Shown: in pieces, positions 39,991-47,623 of the stretch | How positions within the stretch are numbered: the first letter of the stretch is position 1 | Layout: each line of letters begins with the position of its first letter | Program-made: the position numbers and the translations under genes | Notes under the pieces: model-generated | The model's database searches: none | What the model saw: only the letters and a program-made list of their open reading frames with translations | Told to the model about the DNA's origin: nothing | Origin: an uncultured Pseudomonadota bacterium | GTDB lineage: Bacteria; Pseudomonadota; Alphaproteobacteria; RF32; CAG-239 | Assembly (NCBI GenBank): GCA_902494875.1 | Contig: CABUUO010000010.1 | Coordinates: 1 to 51,443 of the forward strand | DNA length: 51,443 nucleotides | Direction of reading: 5' to 3'

Positions 39991-40335
39991 ATGTATCAGG
40001 ATATATTTGAGCGACTTGAAAAATCAGCGTTCCGTTCTAGGTTCGGGCTTTCGGAACGGGATCGTGCCTATATTGCGCAGAAAGGCCTGGAAGTCATCCG
40101 ACGCCATGCGGAAGATTTTGTCGCCCGCCGTCTGGCTCCGGCCGCAATTGAAAACGACGGACGGCAAACCCCGATGTGCGGGCATCCGGTATTTGTGGCG
40201 CAGCATGCCACCGGCACCTGCTGCCGCGGCTGTCTTGCAAAATGGCACCGTATTGAGGCCGGTGCCGCTTTGAGCGAAGAACAGCAGGAATATATTGTCG
40301 GACTGATTATGGAATGGATTCGCCGCCAACTGTAA
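39991..40335 (+). CDS. DUF4186 protein (114 aa)
   Basis: A small cytoplasmic protein matching DUF4186 throughout: SRFGLSERDRAYIAQKGLEVIRRHAEDFVARRLAPA, then QTPMCGHPVFVAQHATGTCCRGCLAKWHRIEAGAALSEEQQEYIVGLIMEWI. The conserved His/Cys cluster (GHP, QHAT, TCCRGC, KWH) suggests a bound metal ion. The function of the family is unknown. It follows csoR by 22 bp and is probably co-transcribed, placing a likely metal protein in a copper-response unit. Confidence 0.85.
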   Translation: MYQDIFERLEKSAFRSRFGLSERDRAYIAQKGLEVIRRHAEDFVARRLAPAAIENDGRQTPMCGHPVFVAQHATGTCCRGCLAKWHRIEAGAALSEEQQEYIVGLIMEWIRRQL

Positions 40336-40360
40336 AATTTGTAAAATTTTTTTCAATCCT

Positions 40361-40388
40361 CTTGATTACGGAAAAAACATTTCCTAAC
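40361..40388 (+). promoter_or_regulatory. Possible heat-shock (RpoH) promoter of hsp20
   Basis: CTTGAT (40361-40366), 16 bp, then CCTAAC (40383-40388). The CTTG -35 and C-rich -10 resemble alphaproteobacterial RpoH promoters, and the next gene is a small heat-shock protein. The -10 match is poor. Confidence 0.35.
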
Positions 40389-40434
40389 TCAATAGTAGAA
40401 GGAAGTGAACCAACAGTTTATAAAGGAGGAAAAA

Positions 40435-40917
40435 ATGTCTGATTCATTGATTAACAGAAAAGAAAACAGCCATAACACTCCGATGCGTTACGGTTTTCAT
40501 AATGATTTTAACGAACTGGTCAACAATTTTTTTGGCGGAATGTTTGACCTTCCGCGCGAATGGCCGTCTGTGCCAGGGGCAATTTCGCCGAAAGTCGAAG
40601 TGGAAGAAAACGAAAATAATGTTGTCGTTTCCGCCGAAATGCCGGGAATTCCGGAAAATAACATTGATCTGGAAGTCTCTTCCGACGGCTATCTGACCAT
40701 CAGCGGCGAAAAAAAGCAGGAAAAAAAGGAAAACCGCAAGGGAAGTTATTTTTCGGAGTTTTCTTACGGCTCTTTCAAACGGACGGTTCCTTTGCCGTGG
40801 GATCTGAAGTTTGACGATGCCGCCGCCGAATACAGCAACGGCATTCTGCGCGTTTCTTTTCCCAAGTCGCAGAATGAACAGGGTAAAAAGAAAAAGATTT
40901 CCATTACCCGCAAATAA
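40435..40917 (+). CDS. Hsp20/alpha-crystallin small heat-shock protein
   Basis: A 160-residue ATP-independent chaperone that holds unfolding proteins. The alpha-crystallin domain occupies ~50-150: PKVEVEENENNVVVSAEMPGIPENNIDLEVSSDGYLTISGEKKQE, then FKRTVPLPWDLKFDDAAAEYSNGILRVSFPK with the conserved G-[IL]-L-x-[IV] motif. The C-terminal KKISITRK carries the I-x-I anchoring motif. The start is ATG 40435 with a near-perfect SD AAAGGAGG; a GTG at 40405 is rejected. It is monocistronic with terminator 40936-40969. Confidence 0.95.
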   Translation: MSDSLINRKENSHNTPMRYGFHNDFNELVNNFFGGMFDLPREWPSVPGAISPKVEVEENENNVVVSAEMPGIPENNIDLEVSSDGYLTISGEKKQEKKENRKGSYFSEFSYGSFKRTVPLPWDLKFDDAAAEYSNGILRVSFPKSQNEQGKKKKISITRK

Positions 40918-40935
40918 ATAGTGAATAACGTGCTA

Positions 40936-40969
40936 AAACCCGGAAACCGTAAAAACGGCTTCCGGGTTT
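40936..40969 (+). terminator. Terminator of hsp20
   Basis: AAACCCGGAA / TTCCGGGTTT encloses a smaller hairpin CCGT-AAAA-ACGG. The U-tract is short. Confidence 0.7.
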
Positions 40970-41055
40970 AGTTATTGCCGGTGCTGCGGCCGGAGATATT
41001 GAAGTTTGTTCTGTCCCCATTATATATTTTCTGAAACAGGAGGCGGAGCAGGACA

Positions 41056-42243
41056 ATGGCCGATAAAAAATATGACATGAATTTGCTGAGTGTCACCGCA
41101 ATGGGCATCGGGTCCGTTGTCGGTGCCGGAATCTTTGCATTGTTAGGGCAGGTTGCCCGTATGGCGGGAGATAAAATCTACTATTCATTTATTATTGCCG
41201 GCATTGCAGCCATGCTTTCTGGTTATTCTTATGCCAAACTGGCCGGAAAATATCCTGAAGCGGGCGGCCTGACCGACTATTTTCGGCAGGCATACCGTTC
41301 TAAAACAGTCTCTGGTCTTTTATCGGTCGTTTATCTGCTTACCTCAGCCATTTCTGTTTCTATGATGGCCAAGTCTTTCGGAATCTATGCGGTCAACTTT
41401 TTTGAAGAGATTCCCGATACGGTTTTCTGGATCAATCTTTTTGCGGCGGCACTGATCATTTCTTCTTCGGTTTTGAACATGATGGGCGCTTCTGACGTCG
41501 GCCGAACCGAAATTCTGTTGGTAGCGGTTAAAATTGTCATTTTGTTTGTGTTGACCGGTTTTGCTTTCTATGATTATGTTCCGTCAGCCTCTGCCGCGGT
41601 GCCGTCTCCGTCAACATCGGCTTTTCTCGGCAGTATCGGCATCACCTTTTTTGCCTATGCCGGTTACGGGATAATGACCAATGCCGCGGCGGAAGTTAAA
41701 AATCCCGGCATAACCATTTATGCGGCGATTTTTTTGGCGCTGTCGATTGTTCTGGCGCTCTATCTGGGGTTGGCTTTTGTCATTTTGAACTATATTCCTG
41801 CCGCCGAACTGAAAGATAATGCAGATATTGCCGTTGCCGTCGTTGCCAGGCGCCTGATGGGCGAGTGGGGATATCTTCTGATTTATCTGACGGCAGTCAT
41901 TGCCTATGTTTCGGGTATCAACGCCACTTATTTCAGCATTTTCCGCATTACGAGGTCTTTGGCTGCCCAACGTATTTTTCCGTCTTTTTACATCCGCCCT
42001 TTCTGGCGCTACGGCACTTGGGGAAACGCCTTTACGACGACGCTTGTTCTTTTGGCCACTGTGTTCTTTGATTTTAACTCGATTGTAAATTTTGCCAGTG
42101 CGGCATATCTGATAAGCTATCTGGCGGTTTTTGTCGCCAACTGGAAACTTCGCCGGGAAACGGCTTCTTCGCCGCTGCTGATTTTAATCGGCATTTTGCT
42201 GATGCTGTTCATTCTGATTGGTTTTCTGTCCAGCCTTGTTTAA
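41056..42243 (+). CDS. APC-family amino-acid permease
   Basis: A 395-residue inner-membrane transporter with about 11-12 helices. TM1 carries the unwound G-x-G-x-x-x-G-A-G-I-F motif (MGIGSVVGAGIFALLGQVA, ~16-34) typical of the amino acid-polyamine-organocation family. TM6 has ITFFAYAGYGIMTNAAAEVKNPGITIYAA. SD AGGAGGCGGAG lies upstream. It sits directly upstream of nuoL, where other alphaproteobacteria have nuoK. Substrate is unknown. Confidence 0.88.
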   Translation: MADKKYDMNLLSVTAMGIGSVVGAGIFALLGQVARMAGDKIYYSFIIAGIAAMLSGYSYAKLAGKYPEAGGLTDYFRQAYRSKTVSGLLSVVYLLTSAISVSMMAKSFGIYAVNFFEEIPDTVFWINLFAAALIISSSVLNMMGASDVGRTEILLVAVKIVILFVLTGFAFYDYVPSASAAVPSPSTSAFLGSIGITFFAYAGYGIMTNAAAEVKNPGITIYAAIFLALSIVLALYLGLAFVILNYIPAAELKDNADIAVAVVARRLMGEWGYLLIYLTAVIAYVSGINATYFSIFRITRSLAAQRIFPSFYIRPFWRYGTWGNAFTTTLVLLATVFFDFNSIVNFASAAYLISYLAVFVANWKLRRETASSPLLILIGILLMLFILIGFLSSLV

Positions 42244-42331
42244 GCGTTTCATAACCTGCAATAAGAACTTTAAAACGTTGCAGAATTTGTTATATTGTCC
42301 CTAATTCATATATACCGGGATACAATGTTTT

Positions 42332-43993
42332 ATGATTATCAGTATATTTTTAATTTTGCTTGCGTCGGGTTTTCTGCTTCCTCTCGTTTTCTGCCGTTCT
42401 GAGGGCAAAGCGGTGTCTTTTGCGCTGCTTTTGGTGCTGCTGGCTCTGTTCGGCTGGTTTTGCGGCTGCTGGGCGGACGGTGCAAACGAGCTTTTTGTCA
42501 TTCACTGGCTGCGCTACAAGGATCTGCATGTTGACGTCAACCTGTCTTCGGTGCCGGAAAATTACCGTCTGATTTTCCCGGTATTTGCCGTTTCGGTTTC
42601 GGCAGCGCTGATTGCGGTTTTCGGTTCGGAAGAAAATTCCGGTCCTCGTCTGGTCGGCAGTATTTTTCTCAATTTGGCAGCGTTGATGCTGTTGATATGC
42701 AGCGACAATCTGATTCAGCTTGCTGTCAGCAGCGCCATGGCCGGCGTCACCGGATTTTATCTTGTCAATGATCTGGAAGCCCGCAGCCGCTGTTCTTATT
42801 ACAATCTTTTGGCCGATATGGGGCTCTTTACGGTTTTTGCCGTCATTTACGGACATCTGGGCAATCTGGATTTGGCGGAACTGGAGCGTTTTGAACAGGA
42901 CGGAGCGCACAGGGATTTGGTCGCGGTATTGCTTTTGCTCAGCGTTTTCCTCAAATCGGGACTGTTTCCGTTTCACAATCAGCTGGTTGGGCTGAGTGCT
43001 GTCAGTTTCAACCGTTTGAATGTCGTTTCCTGGGTTTCGGCGCCGCTGAGCGGCGTGATTATCCTTTCCAAAACGCTGCCTCTTTTGTCCGTGTCCGAAT
43101 ATTCGGTTCCGTTGTTGCAGATTTTTGCCGTTTTGACAATGGTATGGGCTTTTGCGGCCGGTTTGGTTATCGACAACATTAAAGAGCGCACGGTTTATCT
43201 TAACCTGATGATATATGCCTATATTTATGCTCTTATTTCGTTAAACGATTTTGATGCCGATTACCGGCTGCCGTCTTTCGTCTTTGCCGGCTATCTTTTG
43301 TCATCTGTGTTTTATATGGTTTTTGTTGCTTCATCCAACGAGCTTTACGTTTCCAAAATGGGAAGTTTTTTTCGCTCGCTTAAATTTACTTTTGCCTTGT
43401 CGTTGGCGGTGTTTGTCTTATTTTTCCGGATTGTTCTGTCGGGGATGGAACCGCTGAACCAGCTCTGGAGCATGGCTTTGCTTGCTTTTTCCGTTATGTT
43501 CGGCGCGCATTTCTTTCATCAGGCCTATTTTGGTGAGCCTAATGCCGACGAGCGCGTGGCGGCGCTGCTTAAAAACCCGTCGTGGTATGTCTGGCTGCCG
43601 CTTCTGGCGATTATGATTCTGCAGACAGCTTCCGGAGACGGTTGGCATTGGCCTGTTGCCTATGCTGCCGGTGCATTGCTGCTGTGCGCCTTTGCTGATC
43701 CGTTTTGCCGTCTTGAGCGTTTGTCCGAATACGAAGCTCTCCAGGATGAAGACTATTTTGAGAAAGCGTTTGAGCTTCTGCTGTTGACGCCGATCCGAAT
43801 TTTTGGTCGAATTTTGTGGCTTTTGGTCGATTTTATTTTGATAGAAAGAACCATTATTAATTCTTTGAACGATGGCACGGCGTTTTTGGTTAGAACGGCG
43901 TCAAAGCTTAATGCCTCTGCAGTCTGGAGCGGGGTTGTCCTCAGCCTTGCCGGTCTGGTGGCTATGGTTTTGTACTTTTATGTCCGGGGATAG
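42332..43993 (+). CDS. nuoL: Divergent NuoL-like antiporter subunit
   Basis: A 553-residue membrane protein in the position and with the general helix pattern of complex I subunit NuoL (E. coli 613), but strongly diverged. The TM7 lysine is kept (FLKSGLFPFHNQL, Lys208). The TM5 W-E-G-V-G, with its channel glutamate, reads MAGVT (Ala137). The TM8 H-A-A-T-M-V reads LNVVSWV. The G-F-x-S-K-D-E motif with the distal lysine is not found. A C-terminal lateral helix appears present (FELLLLTPIRIFGRILWLLVDFILIE). It is first of nuoL-nuoM-nuoN-birA-rnj, with 3 bp to nuoM. The SD is weak. Confidence 0.72.
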   Translation: MIISIFLILLASGFLLPLVFCRSEGKAVSFALLLVLLALFGWFCGCWADGANELFVIHWLRYKDLHVDVNLSSVPENYRLIFPVFAVSVSAALIAVFGSEENSGPRLVGSIFLNLAALMLLICSDNLIQLAVSSAMAGVTGFYLVNDLEARSRCSYYNLLADMGLFTVFAVIYGHLGNLDLAELERFEQDGAHRDLVAVLLLLSVFLKSGLFPFHNQLVGLSAVSFNRLNVVSWVSAPLSGVIILSKTLPLLSVSEYSVPLLQIFAVLTMVWAFAAGLVIDNIKERTVYLNLMIYAYIYALISLNDFDADYRLPSFVFAGYLLSSVFYMVFVASSNELYVSKMGSFFRSLKFTFALSLAVFVLFFRIVLSGMEPLNQLWSMALLAFSVMFGAHFFHQAYFGEPNADERVAALLKNPSWYVWLPLLAIMILQTASGDGWHWPVAYAAGALLLCAFADPFCRLERLSEYEALQDEDYFEKAFELLLLTPIRIFGRILWLLVDFILIERTIINSLNDGTAFLVRTASKLNASAVWSGVVLSLAGLVAMVLYFYVRG

Positions 43994-43996
43994 AAT

Positions 43997-45433
43997 ATGC
44001 TCAATACTTTTTCAATTCTTTCGTTGATTATTGCCATTCCCTTTATGGGAATGCTTTTTGTCCTGACGGCACGCGAAGACGAAAACGCTTCAACCCGCAA
44101 TATATATAACGTAAGCCTGTTCGCCGTCATCGCCAATATTGTGATGATTTGGCGTATTTTTATGCTGATAGACGTTTACAAACCGGGGTTTCAGCTTATT
44201 GAAACCTTTAACTGGATGGATGCGCCGGACATTAACATTACTTTTGGCGTAGATGTTTTTTCTTTGTTGATGATTTTGGCGATTCACATTGCTTTTGTCA
44301 TTGGTTTTTTAGGTGTCAGAAACAATCTTGTCCGGCAAAAGTCGCTGATGGTTTTGTCGCTGCTGTTTTTAAGCATGGTCACCGGCTTTTTTGTTGCGGC
44401 GGATATATTTTCGTTTTACATCTTCTTTGAAGGAATGCTGCTGCCGTTGTTTATGCTGATGGGAATGTTTGGCGAAATCAGACGGCAGGGGCTGATTCAT
44501 CGTTTTCTGCTTTATAATATGCTGGGAGCGGTGCTCTTTTTCGTGGCCACGGTTTTCCTGTTTAATTATCAGGGCGGAGCGGTCAAGCTTGACAGTCTGC
44601 GCCAGATAGAGCTGAACAGTACGGTGGAATATTTTATCTGGGGTGCGATTTTTGTTTCCCTGCTGTCAAGAATTCCGGTTTGGCCGTTCCATTATTGGAT
44701 ATCTTCCATTAATTCCCACATCAAAAATCCTTTAATTTTTATCATTTCCAGTATTATCCCGCTGACCGGTATTTACGGTTTTGTCCGCTTTCTGCCCAAA
44801 CATCTGCCGGACAACCTTTCCGTATATGTGACGATACTTCAGATTGTCTGCGTCGTTACCATGCTGTTTATCGCACTGATAGGTTTTATCAACAAAGACC
44901 GCCAATACAAGATGTTTGCCTATATTACGATTTATTATATTATGTATCTGCTGGGTGTGTTGACGCGCGTTGACGTGGTTCTGCTCAACATTGCCTTTTC
45001 TTTCTTCAGCTATCTGATTATTGTTTCGGCATTGGAAGTCATTGCCAGTTATCTCTACAAACAGCAGGAAAGTCTGGATGTCAGCGATGACGGCATACTC
45101 TGCGCCGTGCCGCGAATTTCCTTCGTTTATTCTTTTTTAGTTCTGGCCGGTATCGGAATGCCTTTGTCTTCTTTGTTTTTGAACAATTTTCTGATTCTTT
45201 CCAATCTGCTGGCGGAAAATATAAAAATGGGCATGATTGTCGTCTGCTCGCTGGTTTTGGTTTCGGCCACGCTGCTTCAGGAGCTTTTCCGTCTCAAAGA
45301 CCGCAGCCGACTTTGTCCGGCGGCCGCCGCTGCGCTGGATTTGGATAAAGCCGGTCTGGCCTTTATGGTTTTTGTTTGTTTTGTTCTGATAATGTCGTTT
45401 GTCAAACCGCTGTGGTTTGTGCTCGGCGTCTGA
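43997..45433 (+). CDS. nuoM: NuoM-like subunit with substituted channel residues
   Basis: A 478-residue membrane protein, the clearest of the three. The TM5 FFEGMLLPLFMLMGMFGEIRR keeps the channel glutamate (Glu145), and the N-terminal and TM4 patterns fit NuoM. The TM7 motif F-A-x-K-x-P-x-x-P-x-H-x-W-L reads LLSRIPVWPFHYWI, so the essential lysine is Arg225. The TM8 lysine (L-L-K-x-x-x-Y-G) is absent (IIPLTGIYG), and the TM12 F-V-G-E-F reads FLNNF (Asn397). E. coli NuoM is 509 residues. Translationally close to both neighbours (3 and 12 bp). Confidence 0.82.
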   Translation: MLNTFSILSLIIAIPFMGMLFVLTAREDENASTRNIYNVSLFAVIANIVMIWRIFMLIDVYKPGFQLIETFNWMDAPDINITFGVDVFSLLMILAIHIAFVIGFLGVRNNLVRQKSLMVLSLLFLSMVTGFFVAADIFSFYIFFEGMLLPLFMLMGMFGEIRRQGLIHRFLLYNMLGAVLFFVATVFLFNYQGGAVKLDSLRQIELNSTVEYFIWGAIFVSLLSRIPVWPFHYWISSINSHIKNPLIFIISSIIPLTGIYGFVRFLPKHLPDNLSVYVTILQIVCVVTMLFIALIGFINKDRQYKMFAYITIYYIMYLLGVLTRVDVVLLNIAFSFFSYLIIVSALEVIASYLYKQQESLDVSDDGILCAVPRISFVYSFLVLAGIGMPLSSLFLNNFLILSNLLAENIKMGMIVVCSLVLVSATLLQELFRLKDRSRLCPAAAAALDLDKAGLAFMVFVCFVLIMSFVKPLWFVLGV

Positions 45434-45445
45434 GGAGATTAAAGT

Positions 45446-46870
45446 ATGGTTGTCGACTTGTTGGCTCTTTCTCCGGAATTCGTACTGCTGCTGGCTCTTG
45501 CGGTTATGGCCTTGGTCAATCGTTTTCGTACCTCTAAAACGCCCAAGACCTTTTATACGTTGTCAAAGTTCTTTCTTGTTGTTTCGGGACTGCTGTCTTT
45601 GCTCTTTTTTGACCGCGGAGGTTTTTCGGAGTATTGGCAGAACAACACTTATACGACGCTGTTCAAGCTTTGTACGGTGCTTTTGGCGTTGACGTGGTTC
45701 TTTTTGTCTTGCAAATGGTTCCTGAACAAAAACCGCCCGTCTTATGCCTATTATGCGCTGTGTACCGCCGGCATTGCGACGCTTATGATGATTGTTTCCG
45801 CCTGTCATCTTGCCGTTTTGTTTGCCGGAATGCTGGGCTTGTTCCTCTGCAATTATTTCCTGATGTATCAAAACGGAGACGATCAGGAGGTTGAGGCCGC
45901 GGCTGGAAGATACCTGAAGTTTTCGCTGTTTTTCCTTCTGCTGTTTGCAGCCGGAATGTTTATGCTGTACCGCAGAACCGCCAGTCTGAGCTATGTCGAC
46001 GTTTATGCCTTCTACGCCGCGCAGCCGCAAATTTTCTGGTATGATGTCGTGGCTTATGTTTTGCTGATGGCGCCGGTTTTGTTTATGGTAGGCCTGGCGC
46101 CGTTCCATTTTTGGTTTGCGGATATCGTTTCCGTAAGCATTTTGCCGGTCAGCGGTTTTTATACCATTATTCCGCTGTTTGCGGCTTTCGGCAGCCTGGT
46201 AAATTTGTGCATGAACGTATTCTTTCCCATAATTGGCAGTATCAAGCCCGTATTCTGGGGTTTTGCCGTGTTTTCCCTGCTGCTGGGAGCGGTCAGCGCC
46301 AACCGCGAGAAGAACCTGCGCCGCCTGTTTGCTTATGCCACACTCTATAATCTTGGGTTTATCTTCATCACCTTAAATGCGTTTAACTATGACGGCATTG
46401 CCGCATCGTTTGTTTATCTGGTAGTATATATGTTGTCAATGCTTGGCATTTACACGGTTTTCTTCGGGTTTAAGAGCAACGGAGAATATCTGACCGTCCT
46501 TGACGACGCGGCCGGCGCTTTCACGCAAAAACCGTATATAACCGTTGCTTTTCTGGTTTTTATGGTTTCTCTGGCTTCGTCGCCGCCGACCCTCGGCTTT
46601 TTGGGCAAACTGGCCGCCGTCAACAATCTGGTCATTGAAGGGAGCTATTGCTCCGTGGCTATCGTAATGGTTGCGCTTTTGCTGATGATAACGGCGTATC
46701 TGGACGTTATCAAGGCGGTTTTCTTTGACGAGAGAAAACGGAAGTTTGATCGTGCGGACCGCGGCATATACATTTGCCTGTTTTTAAATATCCTGATTGT
46801 GTTGATTTCCATATTAAATCCGAGCTATCTGATGGATAATCTCGAAAAACTTTTGGTTCCGGTATTGTGA
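45446..46870 (+). CDS. nuoN: NuoN-like subunit with substituted channel residues
   Basis: A 474-residue membrane protein, similar in size to E. coli NuoN (485). The TM11-12 motif SSPPTLGFLGKLAAV is retained with its lysine. The TM7 G-F-K-L-S-x-V-P-F-H reads LFMVGLAPFHFW, so the central lysine is Met214. The TM8 lysine is also missing (IIPLFAAFG), and TM5 lacks its glutamate (LFAGMLGLFL). ANREKNLRRLFAYATLYNLGFIFI fits the conserved N-x-K-R-L-x-A-Y-S-S-I segment. It ends 6 bp before birA. Confidence 0.8.
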   Translation: MVVDLLALSPEFVLLLALAVMALVNRFRTSKTPKTFYTLSKFFLVVSGLLSLLFFDRGGFSEYWQNNTYTTLFKLCTVLLALTWFFLSCKWFLNKNRPSYAYYALCTAGIATLMMIVSACHLAVLFAGMLGLFLCNYFLMYQNGDDQEVEAAAGRYLKFSLFFLLLFAAGMFMLYRRTASLSYVDVYAFYAAQPQIFWYDVVAYVLLMAPVLFMVGLAPFHFWFADIVSVSILPVSGFYTIIPLFAAFGSLVNLCMNVFFPIIGSIKPVFWGFAVFSLLLGAVSANREKNLRRLFAYATLYNLGFIFITLNAFNYDGIAASFVYLVVYMLSMLGIYTVFFGFKSNGEYLTVLDDAAGAFTQKPYITVAFLVFMVSLASSPPTLGFLGKLAAVNNLVIEGSYCSVAIVMVALLLMITAYLDVIKAVFFDERKRKFDRADRGIYICLFLNILIVLISILNPSYLMDNLEKLLVPVL

Positions 46871-46876
46871 GGTAAA

Positions 46877-47599
46877 ATGCAAAAGATTAACGACTGGGAA
46901 TGGATTGACTTGGCGGAAGCAGGCAGCACGAATGATGAAGCCTTGCACTTGACAAGCGGAGCAAAGGGGCATAAATATATCGTGACGGCGCGGAAGCAGA
47001 ATTCGGGCCGCGGCCGCCGCGGGCGCGGCTGGGTCGGTCTGGACGGCAATTTGTTTATGTCCATGGCCGTTGAAATGGAACCCTGTAAATGGGGTCAGGC
47101 GGTTTTTGTCGTTTCGCTGAGCCTGCTTGAAACCGTCCGGACCTTATTTCCGACGGTTGACATTAAACTCAAATGGCCGAACGACGTTTTGGTGGCGGGG
47201 CGCAAAATTTCCGGCATACTTCTTGAAAAGGGCGAAGGCGGATATCTGGTTATCGGTATCGGCGTCAACATCAAAAAGGCGCCGCAGATAGAGGGCGTGA
47301 TATATCCGGCGGTGTCTTTGGCCGAACTGGGGTATGAAACCGACCGCATAGCCTTTTTGAAAAAATATATGGATATTTTTGATAAAAACGTGGACGAGTG
47401 GAACACGTGCGGATTTGGAACAATCAGACAGCGGTGGCTCGCTGACGTAAAAGGCCTGGGATGCGAAATCAGGGTTCGCACCGACAAAGAAGAAAAAGAC
47501 GGCATTTTTGAAGGTGTCGATGAAAACGGTTTGTTGTTACTGAAAACAAATGACCAAACAGAAAAAATATATGCGGGAGACGTGTTCTTTCCGCGGTAA
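46877..47599 (+). CDS. birA: Biotin-protein ligase BirA (no DNA-binding domain)
   Basis: A 240-residue group I biotin ligase that activates biotin with ATP and transfers it to a lysine of BCCP-type carriers. Motifs are AGSTNDEAL (12-20), NSGRGRRGRGW (biotinyl-AMP loop, 42-52), LKWPNDVLV (~99-107), RKISGILLE and VIGIGVN. The N-terminal helix-turn-helix of E. coli BirA is absent, so it is not a repressor. A nuoN-birA-RNase J order is typical of alphaproteobacteria. SD GAGG lies over the nuoN stop. Confidence 0.95.
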   Translation: MQKINDWEWIDLAEAGSTNDEALHLTSGAKGHKYIVTARKQNSGRGRRGRGWVGLDGNLFMSMAVEMEPCKWGQAVFVVSLSLLETVRTLFPTVDIKLKWPNDVLVAGRKISGILLEKGEGGYLVIGIGVNIKKAPQIEGVIYPAVSLAELGYETDRIAFLKKYMDIFDKNVDEWNTCGFGTIRQRWLADVKGLGCEIRVRTDKEEKDGIFEGVDENGLLLLKTNDQTEKIYAGDVFFPR

Positions 47600-47623
47600 G
47601 AGAAAAAATATAAAGGATAATAA

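Noticed and set aside
42332..46870. Mrp antiporter or hydrogenase-4 membrane module
   Set aside because: The order L-M-N followed by birA and RNase J is the alphaproteobacterial nuo arrangement, and NuoM Glu145 and NuoN GFLGK fit complex I. No Mrp small subunits or hydrogenase genes are present. The sequence divergence keeps some doubt.
46877..47599. BirA as a biotin-operon repressor
   Set aside because: The N-terminal helix-turn-helix domain is absent, so only ligase activity is expected.
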